Both the position numbers and the translations under genes were made by a program. Below the pieces are notes generated by a model. That model had not been told where the DNA came from. It did not search any database and was given only the letters and a program-made list of their open reading frames with translations. A DNA stretch of 64,000 nucleotides from Bacillota bacterium (GTDB taxonomy: Bacteria; Bacillota; Clostridia; Acetivibrionales; DSM-1351). Position 1 is the first letter of the stretch, and each line of letters begins with the position of its first letter. The stretch lies in assembly GCA_023460955.1 (NCBI GenBank), contig JAEWOH010000034.1, positions 60,730-124,729 of the forward strand. Direction: 5' to 3'. Positions 45,011 to 53,735 of the stretch are shown here, piece by piece.

Positions 45011-46699
45011 TTAGACCGTAAATTTTCTAACACTGTCCTGAAGTTGTACAGCCAACTGTGACAGGCCCTCGGCTGCATCTGTGATCTGGTGGACAGTTGA
45101 GGCTTGCTCTTCAGTTGAAGCAGCTACCTCTTGTGTGCTTGCAGCCGACTGTTGAGCAACACTGGCTATGCCTGTCATTTCATCCCCTGCCTGCACAGCA
45201 CTTTTACTCAGCTCTGCTGATGCTTCAGCTACATGCTTTATCCTGCTGCCCAGCAAATCAACCACTCCAGCTATGACTCCGAAGGCAGAAACTGTTTTAG
45301 AAATTGATTCGCTTTGCATTTCCACAGTAGATTTGGATTTCTCCATCTTATTAACAGTAGCATTTACGCCCGCTTGTACTTCCTTAATGATCTTATCAAT
45401 TTCTTTTACAGATGTACCTGACTGTTCTGCAAGCTTTCTTATTTCATCTGCAACCACCGAAAACCCTTTTCCGGCTTCACCGGCTCTTGCTGCCTCAATA
45501 GCTGCATTCAATGCCAGCAGATTTGTCTGCTCCGCGATACTGCGTATTACCTCCAAAATCCGGCCTATCTCTTGAGACTTTTCAGAAAGTGATGATATTG
45601 CAGAGGCTACTTCTTTTGTAGTTTCACCATTTTCAATAACTTTTGATTCTTGATACTTGATTGAAACCTCTCCACTACTTACTGCCTCTTTTACCTCACC
45701 CATTATTTTTTCAGACTGGGCCATTTCCTCTGCTATTCTTGATAACCCTTCAACAGTAAGGAGAATTTTGGAATTTCCTTTTTCAGAAGACACTGCCTGC
45801 TCAGAAGCACCCTTTGCAAGCTCCGATACTGCTATTGCTATTTGCTCTGAAACCTTTGAAACTTCTTCAGAGGAGGCGGCAAGCTCTTCACTTGAAGCCA
45901 CAAGCTCCTGTGAGGCATCATTAACATTAAGTATAAGCCCCCTAAGATTACCCATCATAGATGAGAAAGCATTTCCCAGCTCTTTTATTTCATCTTTTGA
46001 TTTAATCCTGGGAATGGATTGTGTCAGATCTCCGTCTGATATCCGGCCTGCTATAGTCGTCAATTGAGTAATTGGTCTGGCTATGCTTCTTGATAGTATT
46101 AAGCCTACTACCAAGGACCCCACTATTGCCGTAAGAACAAGAATTAACAAAATAATTATTCGTGAGCGCATTTCCTTATTTGTTTTATCCATTCTTTCTG
46201 CGTCGAGCTTTTCAACATATTCACTCCATTTTTGAGTTACTTCCTTTATATCGGTTACCTTACTTTTAATTTTTTCACCGTAAGCTACTGCTTCATTTAT
46301 TTGACCCTTCCGGACATAATCAAATATTACTTTTACTCCGTCATCGTACTCCTTATGTATAGATATTAATTTATTGAGATAATCATTCGAAGCTTCTGTG
46401 TTGCTCTTTTCACTGATTTTCTGAAATACAAGCGAAAGGCTGTCTGTTAATGAATTGTATAATTCCGGATACTGTTCGTCCTTGTAAATAATGTACCCTC
46501 GGACGGCTGTAACCTGTTCTAGGTTTATTGCTCTTACTTCCTTAACTAGATTTTCTACAGGAAGATTATCTTTGATTATTATATTGTAGGAATTTTGAAC
46601 TGAGTACATACCACTTAATCCAATATAGCTTACCAAAATAATTAATAGGGTTATAATTGAAAAACTTATAACTATCTTTACTCCAATTTTAAACTTCAT
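45011..46699 (-). CDS. membrane chemoreceptor with four-helix-bundle sensor
   Basis: 562 residues from ATG 46699 (GGGGGA upstream); a longer reading to 46777 adds an unlikely 26 residues. TM1 about 8-30, 4HB-type extracellular bundle (about 31-180), TM2 about 183-207, HAMP (IARPITQLTTIAGRISDGDL), and a signalling domain with IAEQTNLLALNAAIEAARAG and GKGFSVVADEIRKLAEQSG. Orphan: no che gene touches it, so it may feed either of the two CheA systems. Ends at a terminator. Ligand unknown. Confidence 0.92.
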   Translation of the reverse strand: MKFKIGVKIVISFSIITLLIILVSYIGLSGMYSVQNSYNIIIKDNLPVENLVKEVRAINLEQVTAVRGYIIYKDEQYPELYNSLTDSLSLVFQKISEKSNTEASNDYLNKLISIHKEYDDGVKVIFDYVRKGQINEAVAYGEKIKSKVTDIKEVTQKWSEYVEKLDAERMDKTNKEMRSRIIILLILVLTAIVGSLVVGLILSRSIARPITQLTTIAGRISDGDLTQSIPRIKSKDEIKELGNAFSSMMGNLRGLILNVNDASQELVASSEELAASSEEVSKVSEQIAIAVSELAKGASEQAVSSEKGNSKILLTVEGLSRIAEEMAQSEKIMGEVKEAVSSGEVSIKYQESKVIENGETTKEVASAISSLSEKSQEIGRILEVIRSIAEQTNLLALNAAIEAARAGEAGKGFSVVADEIRKLAEQSGTSVKEIDKIIKEVQAGVNATVNKMEKSKSTVEMQSESISKTVSAFGVIAGVVDLLGSRIKHVAEASAELSKSAVQAGDEMTGIASVAQQSAASTQEVAASTEEQASTVHQITDAAEGLSQLAVQLQDSVRKFTV

Positions 46700-46841
46700 T
46701 AGCATTTCCCCCATTTTAATGAACGTTTTTATAACCAATTGGCAACTTAACGGACCGTGCATTATATATTCCAACATATTTTACTTATAAACAACAATAA
46801 CATACTTTTTTTAAGATGATTTCACAAAATCAGTTGAGAAG

Positions 46842-47750
46842 TTACTTTTTGGGAACACCATTAAAGCCCTCACCCAAAACCTCCCTGACATCAGCAAGTA
46901 TCATAAACGCGGCCGGATCAATGGCATGAGCGATTTCTTTTAGATGCTGGATTTCATTTCTTGACAATACACAGAGCAATACATTTTTGTCCTTTCCGGA
47001 ATAAACGCCCCTACCTTTTAATTCTGTTACTCCCCTGTCCATGTCCTTAATAATTTTGCTTGCGATTTCCTCCTGATGTTCAGAAATAATCAACACAGCT
47101 CTTGCGTAGTCAACACCTTCTACCATAGCATCAATAACTTTTGTGGTTATAAAAAGGCTTACCAGTGAATACAAACCTATAAGTAAACTATTAAAAGCAA
47201 TTACCGCAAATATTATAATCAATGCATCAATAGCTAACAAAAGTTGACCTATAGTAAGGGTTTTTATAGGTTTATTCAGAAGTTTCGCTGCCAGCTCAGT
47301 TCCTCCGGTAGTTGCCTCCATTTTTAAAACAATTCCAAGACCAATGCCACTTATAAATCCACCGATTATACTATACAGCAGTATGTCCGGTGCAGAAGCA
47401 CCCACATCTGTATTTACAAGCAGCCTTTTCGCAAGATCAGCGAAATATGTCTCAGTCACATCAATAATTACTGATAGAATAACAGTTCCGTATAATGTTC
47501 TAATAAAGAAATGCCGCCCTATAAATCTATAACCCATAATAAAAAGTGGAATATTAATAACCAGCATCATTGTTCCTACAGGAAGCCGGCCTCCGCTCAG
47601 ATAGTATATTACTGTTGCAAGTCCGCTGAGTCCCCCGGGTGCTATTTTATAAGGTACAAGAAATATGTTTATAGCTAGTGCAGTAATACCGGCACCAAAT
47701 GTAATTAGAAAATAAACTTTTAAGAAATTAAAAACACCTTTTAGTTTCAT
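46842..47750 (-). CDS. YitT family membrane protein (DUF161/DUF2179)
   Basis: 302 residues. Five to six hydrophobic segments in the N-terminal two thirds (FGAGITALAINIFLVPYKI, APGGLSGLATVIYYLSGG, LGIVLKMEATTGGTELAAKLL) followed by a cytoplasmic DUF2179 domain (GVDYARAVLIISEHQEEIA, DRGVTELKGRGVYSG, CVLSRNEIQHLKEIAHAIDP). AGGGAGG site. Role in the family is not established; a transporter-like function is often suggested. Divergent from tagA. Confidence 0.88.
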   Translation of the reverse strand: MKLKGVFNFLKVYFLITFGAGITALAINIFLVPYKIAPGGLSGLATVIYYLSGGRLPVGTMMLVINIPLFIMGYRFIGRHFFIRTLYGTVILSVIIDVTETYFADLAKRLLVNTDVGASAPDILLYSIIGGFISGIGLGIVLKMEATTGGTELAAKLLNKPIKTLTIGQLLLAIDALIIIFAVIAFNSLLIGLYSLVSLFITTKVIDAMVEGVDYARAVLIISEHQEEIASKIIKDMDRGVTELKGRGVYSGKDKNVLLCVLSRNEIQHLKEIAHAIDPAAFMILADVREVLGEGFNGVPKK

Positions 47751-47921
47751 TTTTCCTCCCTATTTAACCTATATATCTAGTTATATGTTTTTTTTATGTA
47801 TATAAACATTTTAATAGTTTACCAGTAAGCTGCAATTATTGACAAATAAATTTGTATATTTTAAACTGTAAAAGTCAATTACTTTTGGCTGAAAGCTGTT
47901 GTAAATTAATCCGGAGGCTTT
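47751..47921. promoter_or_regulatory. divergent intergenic region yitT-like / tagA
   Basis: 171 AT-rich bases that must carry promoters for both directions. No -35/-10 pair was convincing enough to fix. The tagA ribosome site is CCGGAGG just before 47922. Confidence 0.35.
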
Positions 47922-48659
47922 ATGAGAAAACTTGTAAATATCGCAGGCATCAACATTGATGATATATCAATGGAACAAGCCGTAGAAACTATATATAAAT
48001 TCATCTCTTCTGACACTAATCATTCTATTTTTACACCCAATGCAGAAATTATGATGGACGGTATAACTAATAAAGATATGAAAGCCATTCTTAACAGCGC
48101 CGATATGCTTGTAGCTGACGGTGCAGGTGTTGTACTGGCGTCCAAGATTCTTGGCAAAGAGGTTGCAGAAAAAGTTTCGGGGTTTGATCTTGTTAAGAAC
48201 CTGCTTGAAGCCTCTTCAGAAAGACCGATTAAGTTCTACCTCTTTGGGGGCAAGCCGGGAATAGCCGAGAAAGCCAATGCCAATATTATTTGTGACTATC
48301 CGGGCGCGGAAGTTGTGGGCACACGGAATGGATATTTTACAAAAAAAGATGAAGATAACATAATACAGGATATAAACAATTCAGGAGCAGAAGTACTTCT
48401 GGTATGTCTCGGTGCTCCAAAGCAGGAACAATGGATCAGTGAAAATAAGCACCGTTTGAAGGTTAAAGCCTCACTGGGTGTAGGTGGAACCATGGATGTT
48501 CTTGCCGGAAATGTAAAGCTTGCACCGGATTTTTTCAGAAACAACGGTCTTGAATGGCTTTATAGATTATACAAGGAACCCTGGCGGTTTAAGAGGATGC
48601 TCAGGCTTCCAAAGTTCATATTATATGTATTAGGTGTAAAATTGGGGCTAATTAAATAG
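47922..48659 (+). CDS. tagA: WecG/TagA/CpsF family glycosyltransferase
   Basis: 245 residues. GT26 family enzyme; TagA adds N-acetylmannosamine to undecaprenyl-PP-GlcNAc in the wall teichoic acid linkage unit. Motifs: TPNAEIMMDG, the catalytic-loop ADGAGVVLASKILG (T/A-D-G-x-G), FYLFGGKPGIAEKA, VCLGAPKQEQWI (G-x-P-x-Q-E), and GVGGTMDVLAG. C-terminal basic helix EPWRFKRMLRLPKF for membrane attachment. It stands alone, converging with the FAD gene 5 nt away, so its exact acceptor (teichoic acid or other polymer) is uncertain. Confidence 0.9.
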   Translation: MRKLVNIAGINIDDISMEQAVETIYKFISSDTNHSIFTPNAEIMMDGITNKDMKAILNSADMLVADGAGVVLASKILGKEVAEKVSGFDLVKNLLEASSERPIKFYLFGGKPGIAEKANANIICDYPGAEVVGTRNGYFTKKDEDNIIQDINNSGAEVLLVCLGAPKQEQWISENKHRLKVKASLGVGGTMDVLAGNVKLAPDFFRNNGLEWLYRLYKEPWRFKRMLRLPKFILYVLGVKLGLIK

Positions 48660-48664
48660 TCCCT

Positions 48665-50536
48665 TTATTTTATCTTTTTTCCTGTAAACTCCTCAATAAA
48701 ACTGACCGAAGCATAATAAACCTCTGAAAGCTTTAAGTTCTCGCTGTTCTTAAGCTTTTCCTGAAGTGTATCGTCAATTAACCCCAGCTTACAGGCCTCA
48801 GAATAATAATTATCCTTTGGCGGGGTCTTTTGAAATAACTCTAATACAATCAGACCCAGTTTTTCTTTTGTAAGATTTTCATCCGTTAGATATTTCCTGA
48901 TAGTTATATCAAAATTATAATTATAGGTCTCCTCTGCCACCCTGGGGACTCCATTAAGTATAATAAATGCTAAATCCTTGGTCTTGGCATTTTTGCCATA
49001 CTTGTAATCATTTGTGATACCGCCGCTCAGAAGTCCCAGGTTAATGAGCTTTTCAGCATAGGGATAGCTCCAGTCTCCGGTAATGCTTGATATATCTTCT
49101 TTAATATCCGACATGTAGATACCCATCTTCCTTAAGATTTTCTCAATTTCCTGCTGTGTATCAAGATTTCTGTCTTCAATCAACCTTGGTATCTCCATGT
49201 CCTTTGAAATACTGTAAGCCGAGATAATACCAGCTGCATATCCTGTTCCCGCTCTACTTGAATTTGAACTTATAGAAGTCTGGATTAGTGAAGAAGCCGA
49301 TATCTTATCCCCGGTCATAAGCATATTGTCCATATCCTCGGGGATCATAGAGCCAAGCGGAATATAGAAGGTTTTAGGATTTGCAAGCACATACCGGTTT
49401 CCATCGCCCATAGTAAAGGTTACCGGTCTTGAGGCTGTACTAATTCTATCGGTATATCTCTTGCCGGTCAGAACATCGCTCAAAGTCATTTGATATCTTC
49501 CTCTATAGTGATAGGGAGCAGATATCAGGAATTCTTTTGCCACCTTAATCTGTGATGCATTTTGAAATTCCTCCAGATTGGCCTTTAAATAACTGAATAA
49601 CTCTTCACATTCCTTTTCAGCCCTGATGTATGCTGATTTAACTGCTTTATCCTCTGTTATATTCACATTGCTGACACTAACAGCTTCAATTATTACACTT
49701 CCATTACCCTGATCAACTACATTCATCCCAGAAATATTTATATCACGGCTTCCGGTTTTGTAGTTCTTTAACAAAAAATTAACGAGAGAACTATTTTGCA
49801 TCATTTTCTGTATTTTAACAATATCAACTCCAGAAACCTCAAAATTTAACTTTGCCGGAATGAACAGTCCCTGCAAGCCTATATCTTCATAGCCTTGGGT
49901 AGCTTCAGCTTTACTCAGCTGCAAAAGGTCTCCTTTTAGGGTTGCATCTATATACCGTTTGGCCTTAATATTTCTGCTTTCTTCAGAAGTTTTAACAGTT
50001 ACGCTGTTGATTTTACCATTGTTTAAAACAACTTCAGAAATCTTTGCATTGTATAGTACAGTAAGATTCTTTTGCTCCAGAGCCAAGTTACTTAATTCTT
50101 TTACGTAATTTTCGAGGTTTGAGCCTTCCCCGGCCTTATACCTTATTTCCTTAAAAATATCCGAACTTACGCTGTTGCCTGTAGGGGTAAAGTCAGCTGA
50201 CCAGTTGACATCAAGAGTATTAATTAAATTACTCCCGATTTTTTCTCCAGTGCAGACCAGCAGGGTTTCAGCTCCAACCTTTGCTGCACCGACTGCACTT
50301 GTGACAGCATCAACACCGTCACCTACCACTAAAACATCAAAGTTATCCTTCCCGGTTTCTGTACCTAAATTGCTAAAATTATAGTCCTCTCCGGCCTCGA
50401 AATAGTAATCCTTTTTTAACATAGGTTTAATGGCAAAGAAAAAAATAATCAAAACAGCTGCCAATATCAATGCCAACCTTATAAGTATGTCAATTCTCTT
50501 TTGCTGAATAGTCTTTCGCTGATTTTGTTCTCTCAT
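48665..50536 (-). CDS. membrane-anchored FAD-dependent oxidoreductase with SLH-like tail
   Basis: 623 residues. A short basic cytoplasmic leader, one membrane segment (about 16-36), then a Rossmann FAD site VLVVGDGVDAVTSAVGAAKVG (G72, G74; the third Gly is replaced) and a FAD-dependent oxidoreductase (PF12831-like) body ending in SSRAGTGYAAGIISAYSISKDMEIP. The C-terminal part has an S-layer-homology-like module (DIKEDISS...GDWSYPYAEKLINLGLLSGG, about 477-506). The topology predicts the flavin domain outside the membrane. Substrate unknown. The SLH-like part is degenerate and could instead be a variant helical repeat. Confidence 0.75.
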   Translation of the reverse strand: MREQNQRKTIQQKRIDILIRLALILAAVLIIFFFAIKPMLKKDYYFEAGEDYNFSNLGTETGKDNFDVLVVGDGVDAVTSAVGAAKVGAETLLVCTGEKIGSNLINTLDVNWSADFTPTGNSVSSDIFKEIRYKAGEGSNLENYVKELSNLALEQKNLTVLYNAKISEVVLNNGKINSVTVKTSEESRNIKAKRYIDATLKGDLLQLSKAEATQGYEDIGLQGLFIPAKLNFEVSGVDIVKIQKMMQNSSLVNFLLKNYKTGSRDINISGMNVVDQGNGSVIIEAVSVSNVNITEDKAVKSAYIRAEKECEELFSYLKANLEEFQNASQIKVAKEFLISAPYHYRGRYQMTLSDVLTGKRYTDRISTASRPVTFTMGDGNRYVLANPKTFYIPLGSMIPEDMDNMLMTGDKISASSLIQTSISSNSSRAGTGYAAGIISAYSISKDMEIPRLIEDRNLDTQQEIEKILRKMGIYMSDIKEDISSITGDWSYPYAEKLINLGLLSGGITNDYKYGKNAKTKDLAFIILNGVPRVAEETYNYNFDITIRKYLTDENLTKEKLGLIVLELFQKTPPKDNYYSEACKLGLIDDTLQEKLKNSENLKLSEVYYASVSFIEEFTGKKIK

Positions 50537-50672
50537 AACCGCACTTCCCTTTATTATTTAATTCATTATTTTGTTTAGCAGCTGCAGCATTTACGCATTA
50601 AAAAAGTCCTTTTGGATTAGTATATCACATAAAAATAACTTATTGATTAATACCATTTCTCAAAACAGGTAT

Positions 50673-50717
50673 AAAAAAGAAGCTTAATAATATATCGTAA
50701 TCAAGCTTCTTTTTTTT
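50673..50717. terminator. bidirectional terminator
   Basis: AAAAAAGAAGCTT (50673-50685) and AAGCTTCTTTTTTTT (50703-50717) around a 17-nt loop. Ends the exported coiled-coil gene on the - strand. Confidence 0.85.
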
Positions 50718-50744
50718 AATCTATTTACATTAATCAGGTAATAT

Positions 50745-51347
50745 TTATTTAATTGTATATGTTCCCTTTACCATAATATATGAATCCTTGGAGGCTTTGA
50801 TTCCTCTTCCGTCACCATTGGGAACAAGCATTAGCTGGTTGTCAGGTATCACTTCACCGTTTTTCAGATCCTTACCAGATATCAGGTTTGAAAGTCCACC
50901 GGACGCAGTCTTTTCCAAGTAAGCAGTGGCTCCGTTTTTAGTTCTTACTATTATCTCTGTACTGCTGTTTCCCAGCATTATCTTACCTGCGGGAAGCTTT
51001 ATTACCTTGAATACCATGCTTTCTTTCAGTGAAGCCAACTCATTTTGTGTAGCGGTAAGCTTGGCCTCGGTATCATTAAGCTTGTTCTGGGTGTCGGTGA
51101 GCTTCTTTTCTATATCTGTCTGAGAAGCTGAAGCATTGATCTGTTTTTTCAAATCATCACTGGTGGTTTGAATCAAGCTTCTCAAGCTGGTCTCCAACTT
51201 GTCTATGTACGTAGAATCATATATAACCTGTCCGCTTCCTGTTTCAGCCCTGACCACCGGTGCCATCTGTAGCAGTACAATACCGCAGATAAAAGCTGAT
51301 AAAACAATAACATGTTTCTTTTTAATTTTACTCATCAGTTTTTTCAT
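50745..51347 (-). CDS. exported coiled-coil protein of unknown function
   Basis: 200 residues from ATG 51347, with GGGGAGG just upstream; an in-frame ATG at 51365 lies before that site. Signal sequence KKHVIVLSAFICGIVLLQM with a likely cut after VRAE. A coiled coil of heptad pattern (TDIEKKLTDTQNKLNDTEAK, about 85-120) is followed by a beta-rich C-terminal part (GKIMLGNSSTEIIVRTKNG, VIPDNQLMLVPNGDGRG) that repeats across clostridia as a short exported protein. No enzyme motif. Function not recognised. Confidence 0.7.
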   Translation of the reverse strand: MKKLMSKIKKKHVIVLSAFICGIVLLQMAPVVRAETGSGQVIYDSTYIDKLETSLRSLIQTTSDDLKKQINASASQTDIEKKLTDTQNKLNDTEAKLTATQNELASLKESMVFKVIKLPAGKIMLGNSSTEIIVRTKNGATAYLEKTASGGLSNLISGKDLKNGEVIPDNQLMLVPNGDGRGIKASKDSYIMVKGTYTIK

Positions 51348-51417
51348 TGCAACCTCCCCAAGCATTATTTAACGCTTTTAATTAAAGTTGTAATTCATAA
51401 ATCAGTACGTTTATATA

Positions 51418-51768
51418 TTATAGCTCTGAAAGCCCAAAGCTTACTTCCAGAGCATTGTTTACCTTATCCATAAGTTCATCATCAAGATGGCCTATTTTCT
51501 CTCTGAGCCGCTTTTTATCGATAGTTCTGATCTGTTCTAATAAAATAACCGAATCCTTTGCCAGACCATACTCTAAAGCTCCTATTTCTATATGAGTAGG
51601 AAGCTTTGCTTTATTTATCTGAGATGTAATTGCTGCTGCAATCACTGTAGGACTATATTTATTTCCAATATCATTCTGAACAATTAATACAGGTCTTACA
51701 CCGCCCTGCTCCGAGCCGATAACGGGGCTTAGATCTGCATAATATATATCTCCTCTTTTTATTACCAC
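51418..51768 (-). CDS. ndoA: EndoA/MazF-family mRNA endoribonuclease toxin
   Basis: 116 residues, the usual length. PemK/MazF fold: KRGDIYYADLSPVIGSEQGG, VRPVLIVQND, TVIAAAITSQINKAKLPTHIEI, and VILLEQIRTIDKKRL. Firmicute EndoA cleaves single-stranded mRNA at UACAU-type sites in known members. GTG start overlaps the antitoxin stop codon by 7 nt, a translational coupling typical of these pairs. Chromosomal context alr-ndoAI-ndoA is that of the Bacillus EndoA. Confidence 0.94.
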   Translation of the reverse strand: MVIKRGDIYYADLSPVIGSEQGGVRPVLIVQNDIGNKYSPTVIAAAITSQINKAKLPTHIEIGALEYGLAKDSVILLEQIRTIDKKRLREKIGHLDDELMDKVNNALEVSFGLSEL

Positions 51769-52046
51769 GTTTCCTCCATCTCCCCAAGCCTCTCCTCATA
51801 TACGCTCTGCTGATCGTTATCAGCTCCAAGGCAAACCTCTGCGAGCCTCAGATTTATTTCTGCCATCTCTTCGTACCCTCTCCTCATTTTATCCCTCATT
51901 TCAACCCTGTGTTTTTCTCTTATATAAAGACTCATTGCTTCCCGTACAAGCATACTTCTGTTTGTTTTTTCACTGGAAACCATACTATCCAGTTCTTGTA
52001 GTAAGCTGTCCGGAACGCTAATTAAAATTCTTTTATATTGAGCCAA
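51762..52046 (-). CDS. ndoAI: EndoAI-type ribbon-helix-helix antitoxin
   Basis: 94 residues from TTG 52046, preceded by GGGGG at 8 nt; a GTG at 52061 lies inside that site and is less likely. N-terminal RHH DNA-binding motif YKRILISVPDSLLQELDSM with NRSMLVREAMSLYI, and a C-terminal helix MRRGYEEMAEINLRLAEVCL that in EndoAI blocks the toxin groove. Neutralises EndoA and may repress the operon. Confidence 0.92.
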   Translation of the reverse strand: MAQYKRILISVPDSLLQELDSMVSSEKTNRSMLVREAMSLYIREKHRVEMRDKMRRGYEEMAEINLRLAEVCLGADNDQQSVYEERLGEMEETW

Positions 52047-52262
52047 CTTATTTACCCCCACTCTTTAGAAACGACAAATAACGACCTCAGTTTTCAGCAT
52101 TCAATCGTTTCTTAATAAGCTTTTCTCTATATTTTATAATATTTCATGAAAATTCATTTAAAGTGATACGCCTTAATTATGCGCACATGTATAGAAATAT
52201 TATAATACCCCAACAAATACCCGGTCAAATTAAGTTTGTGTTACTACATTCTTCAAACCCGC

Positions 52263-53432
52263 TTATATCAAGTAATTCAGAATTTTCGAAATCTTACCAT
52301 CCTTAATAAAGGCTCTCGGAATCCTTTTTCCTATAATACAAACCAGTTCATAATTTATTATGCCAACAGAGTTGGCAACATCTTCAGCGGTTATGCTATT
52401 TTCCCCCTGCACACCAATAAGCACGACCTCGTCTCCTACTGAAACGCTCTCACTCAAGTCAGTAACATCAACCATGCACTGATCCATACAGATCCTTCCT
52501 ACCACGGGAGCATACTGTCCATGAATAAGTACTTTTCCTTTGTTGCTCAGCATTCTGCTATAACCATCCGCATAACCTACTGGAAGTGTAGCAATTCTGG
52601 AAGTTCTATCAGTTGTAAATATTCTCCCATAGCTGATGGCTGTATCTTTTTCAACTTCCTTAACAAGGATAACATTTGCTTTCCAAGTCATTGCAGGTTT
52701 TAATAGAATTTTGGATTTGTCTACTTCTTCAGAGGGGTACATTCCATATTGTATTATTCCCGGACGAACCATATCCAGGTGCATCTCGGGATATTCAATG
52801 ATTCCTGCACTGTTTGCACAATGCTTGATTGGGATATGTATTCCGATTCTCTGAAGTTCAGAACAAATACTCATAAAACGTTCAAACTGCATTAATGTAA
52901 AGTCCCTGTTTTTTTCATCTGCCGAGGCGAAATGAGTGAATAACCCTTCAATAATAATGTTAGGCAGGCGGCTTATTTCAACTACATTTTTTACTGCACT
53001 ATATCCAGGCAAAAAGCCGATTCTTGACATTCCGGTATCGATTTTTATATGGATTTTGACCTTTCGCCTCTGCTTAACTGCTTCGTCAGACAATGCCTGT
53101 GCCAATTCATGACTGAATACCGATTGGGTTACATCATTTGAGATGATTTCACTCGCCCTTATGGGATCGGTATAGCCTAAAATAAGTATGGGTACATTTA
53201 TTCCATTTTGTCTAAGCTGAATTGCCTCATCCAGCATTGATACAGCAAGTCTTTCAACCCCGTTTTCAAGGAGTGTCCTGGCCACCTCCATTACTCCATG
53301 ACCGTATGCGTCTGCCTTTACTACTCCCATAATCGCGGCATTCCTGTTTGTTATTCTTCTGATCTCACGAATATTATGAGCTATATTGTCAAGATTAATC
53401 TCGGCCCACGCTCTGTTTAGTTTATATTCCAT
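52263..53432 (-). CDS. alr: alanine racemase
   Basis: 389 residues. PLP enzyme interconverting L- and D-alanine for peptidoglycan. The PLP lysine is K39 in MGVVKADAYGHG; other marks are HIKIDTGMSRIGF, HCANSAGI, MVRPGIIQYGMYP, and the second catalytic tyrosine region GYADGYSRML with GRICMDQCMVD. Read with ndoAI-ndoA 200 nt downstream, as in bacilli. Likely promoter at 53643-53671. Confidence 0.95.
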   Translation of the reverse strand: MEYKLNRAWAEINLDNIAHNIREIRRITNRNAAIMGVVKADAYGHGVMEVARTLLENGVERLAVSMLDEAIQLRQNGINVPILILGYTDPIRASEIISNDVTQSVFSHELAQALSDEAVKQRRKVKIHIKIDTGMSRIGFLPGYSAVKNVVEISRLPNIIIEGLFTHFASADEKNRDFTLMQFERFMSICSELQRIGIHIPIKHCANSAGIIEYPEMHLDMVRPGIIQYGMYPSEEVDKSKILLKPAMTWKANVILVKEVEKDTAISYGRIFTTDRTSRIATLPVGYADGYSRMLSNKGKVLIHGQYAPVVGRICMDQCMVDVTDLSESVSVGDEVVLIGVQGENSITAEDVANSVGIINYELVCIIGKRIPRAFIKDGKISKILNYLI

Positions 53433-53735
53433 GTTAACCCCCGCGTATGCACTATAACCGTTTGTATCTTCTTACGAGATAATAACTCAAAGTTAAATCA
53501 ATGTATCTATAAACTTAATCAGTATATCTATAAACTTCTTTCTCTAGTATAACCAAATTCTGTTTGCAGAAAACATCAGTTACAAGAAATTTCCTTGGCT
53601 AAGAGTTATTTTTATGTATAAGAAGCCTCTTCACATAACAAAATAGTAGCATTATAACTTTAACTGTTCAAACTAGTATACTATATTAATATGTTGATTA
53701 TAATTTAATGTCACTCATTACCTTGACTGTCAGCC
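53433..53735. other. alr upstream region, 303 bp
   Basis: No gene. On the - strand TTGAAC (53666-53671), a 17-nt spacer and TACTAT (53643-53648) make a candidate alr promoter with a leader near 200 nt. A short direct repeat ATCTATAAACTT occurs twice near 53510 and 53530. No riboswitch was recognised. Confidence 0.4.
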
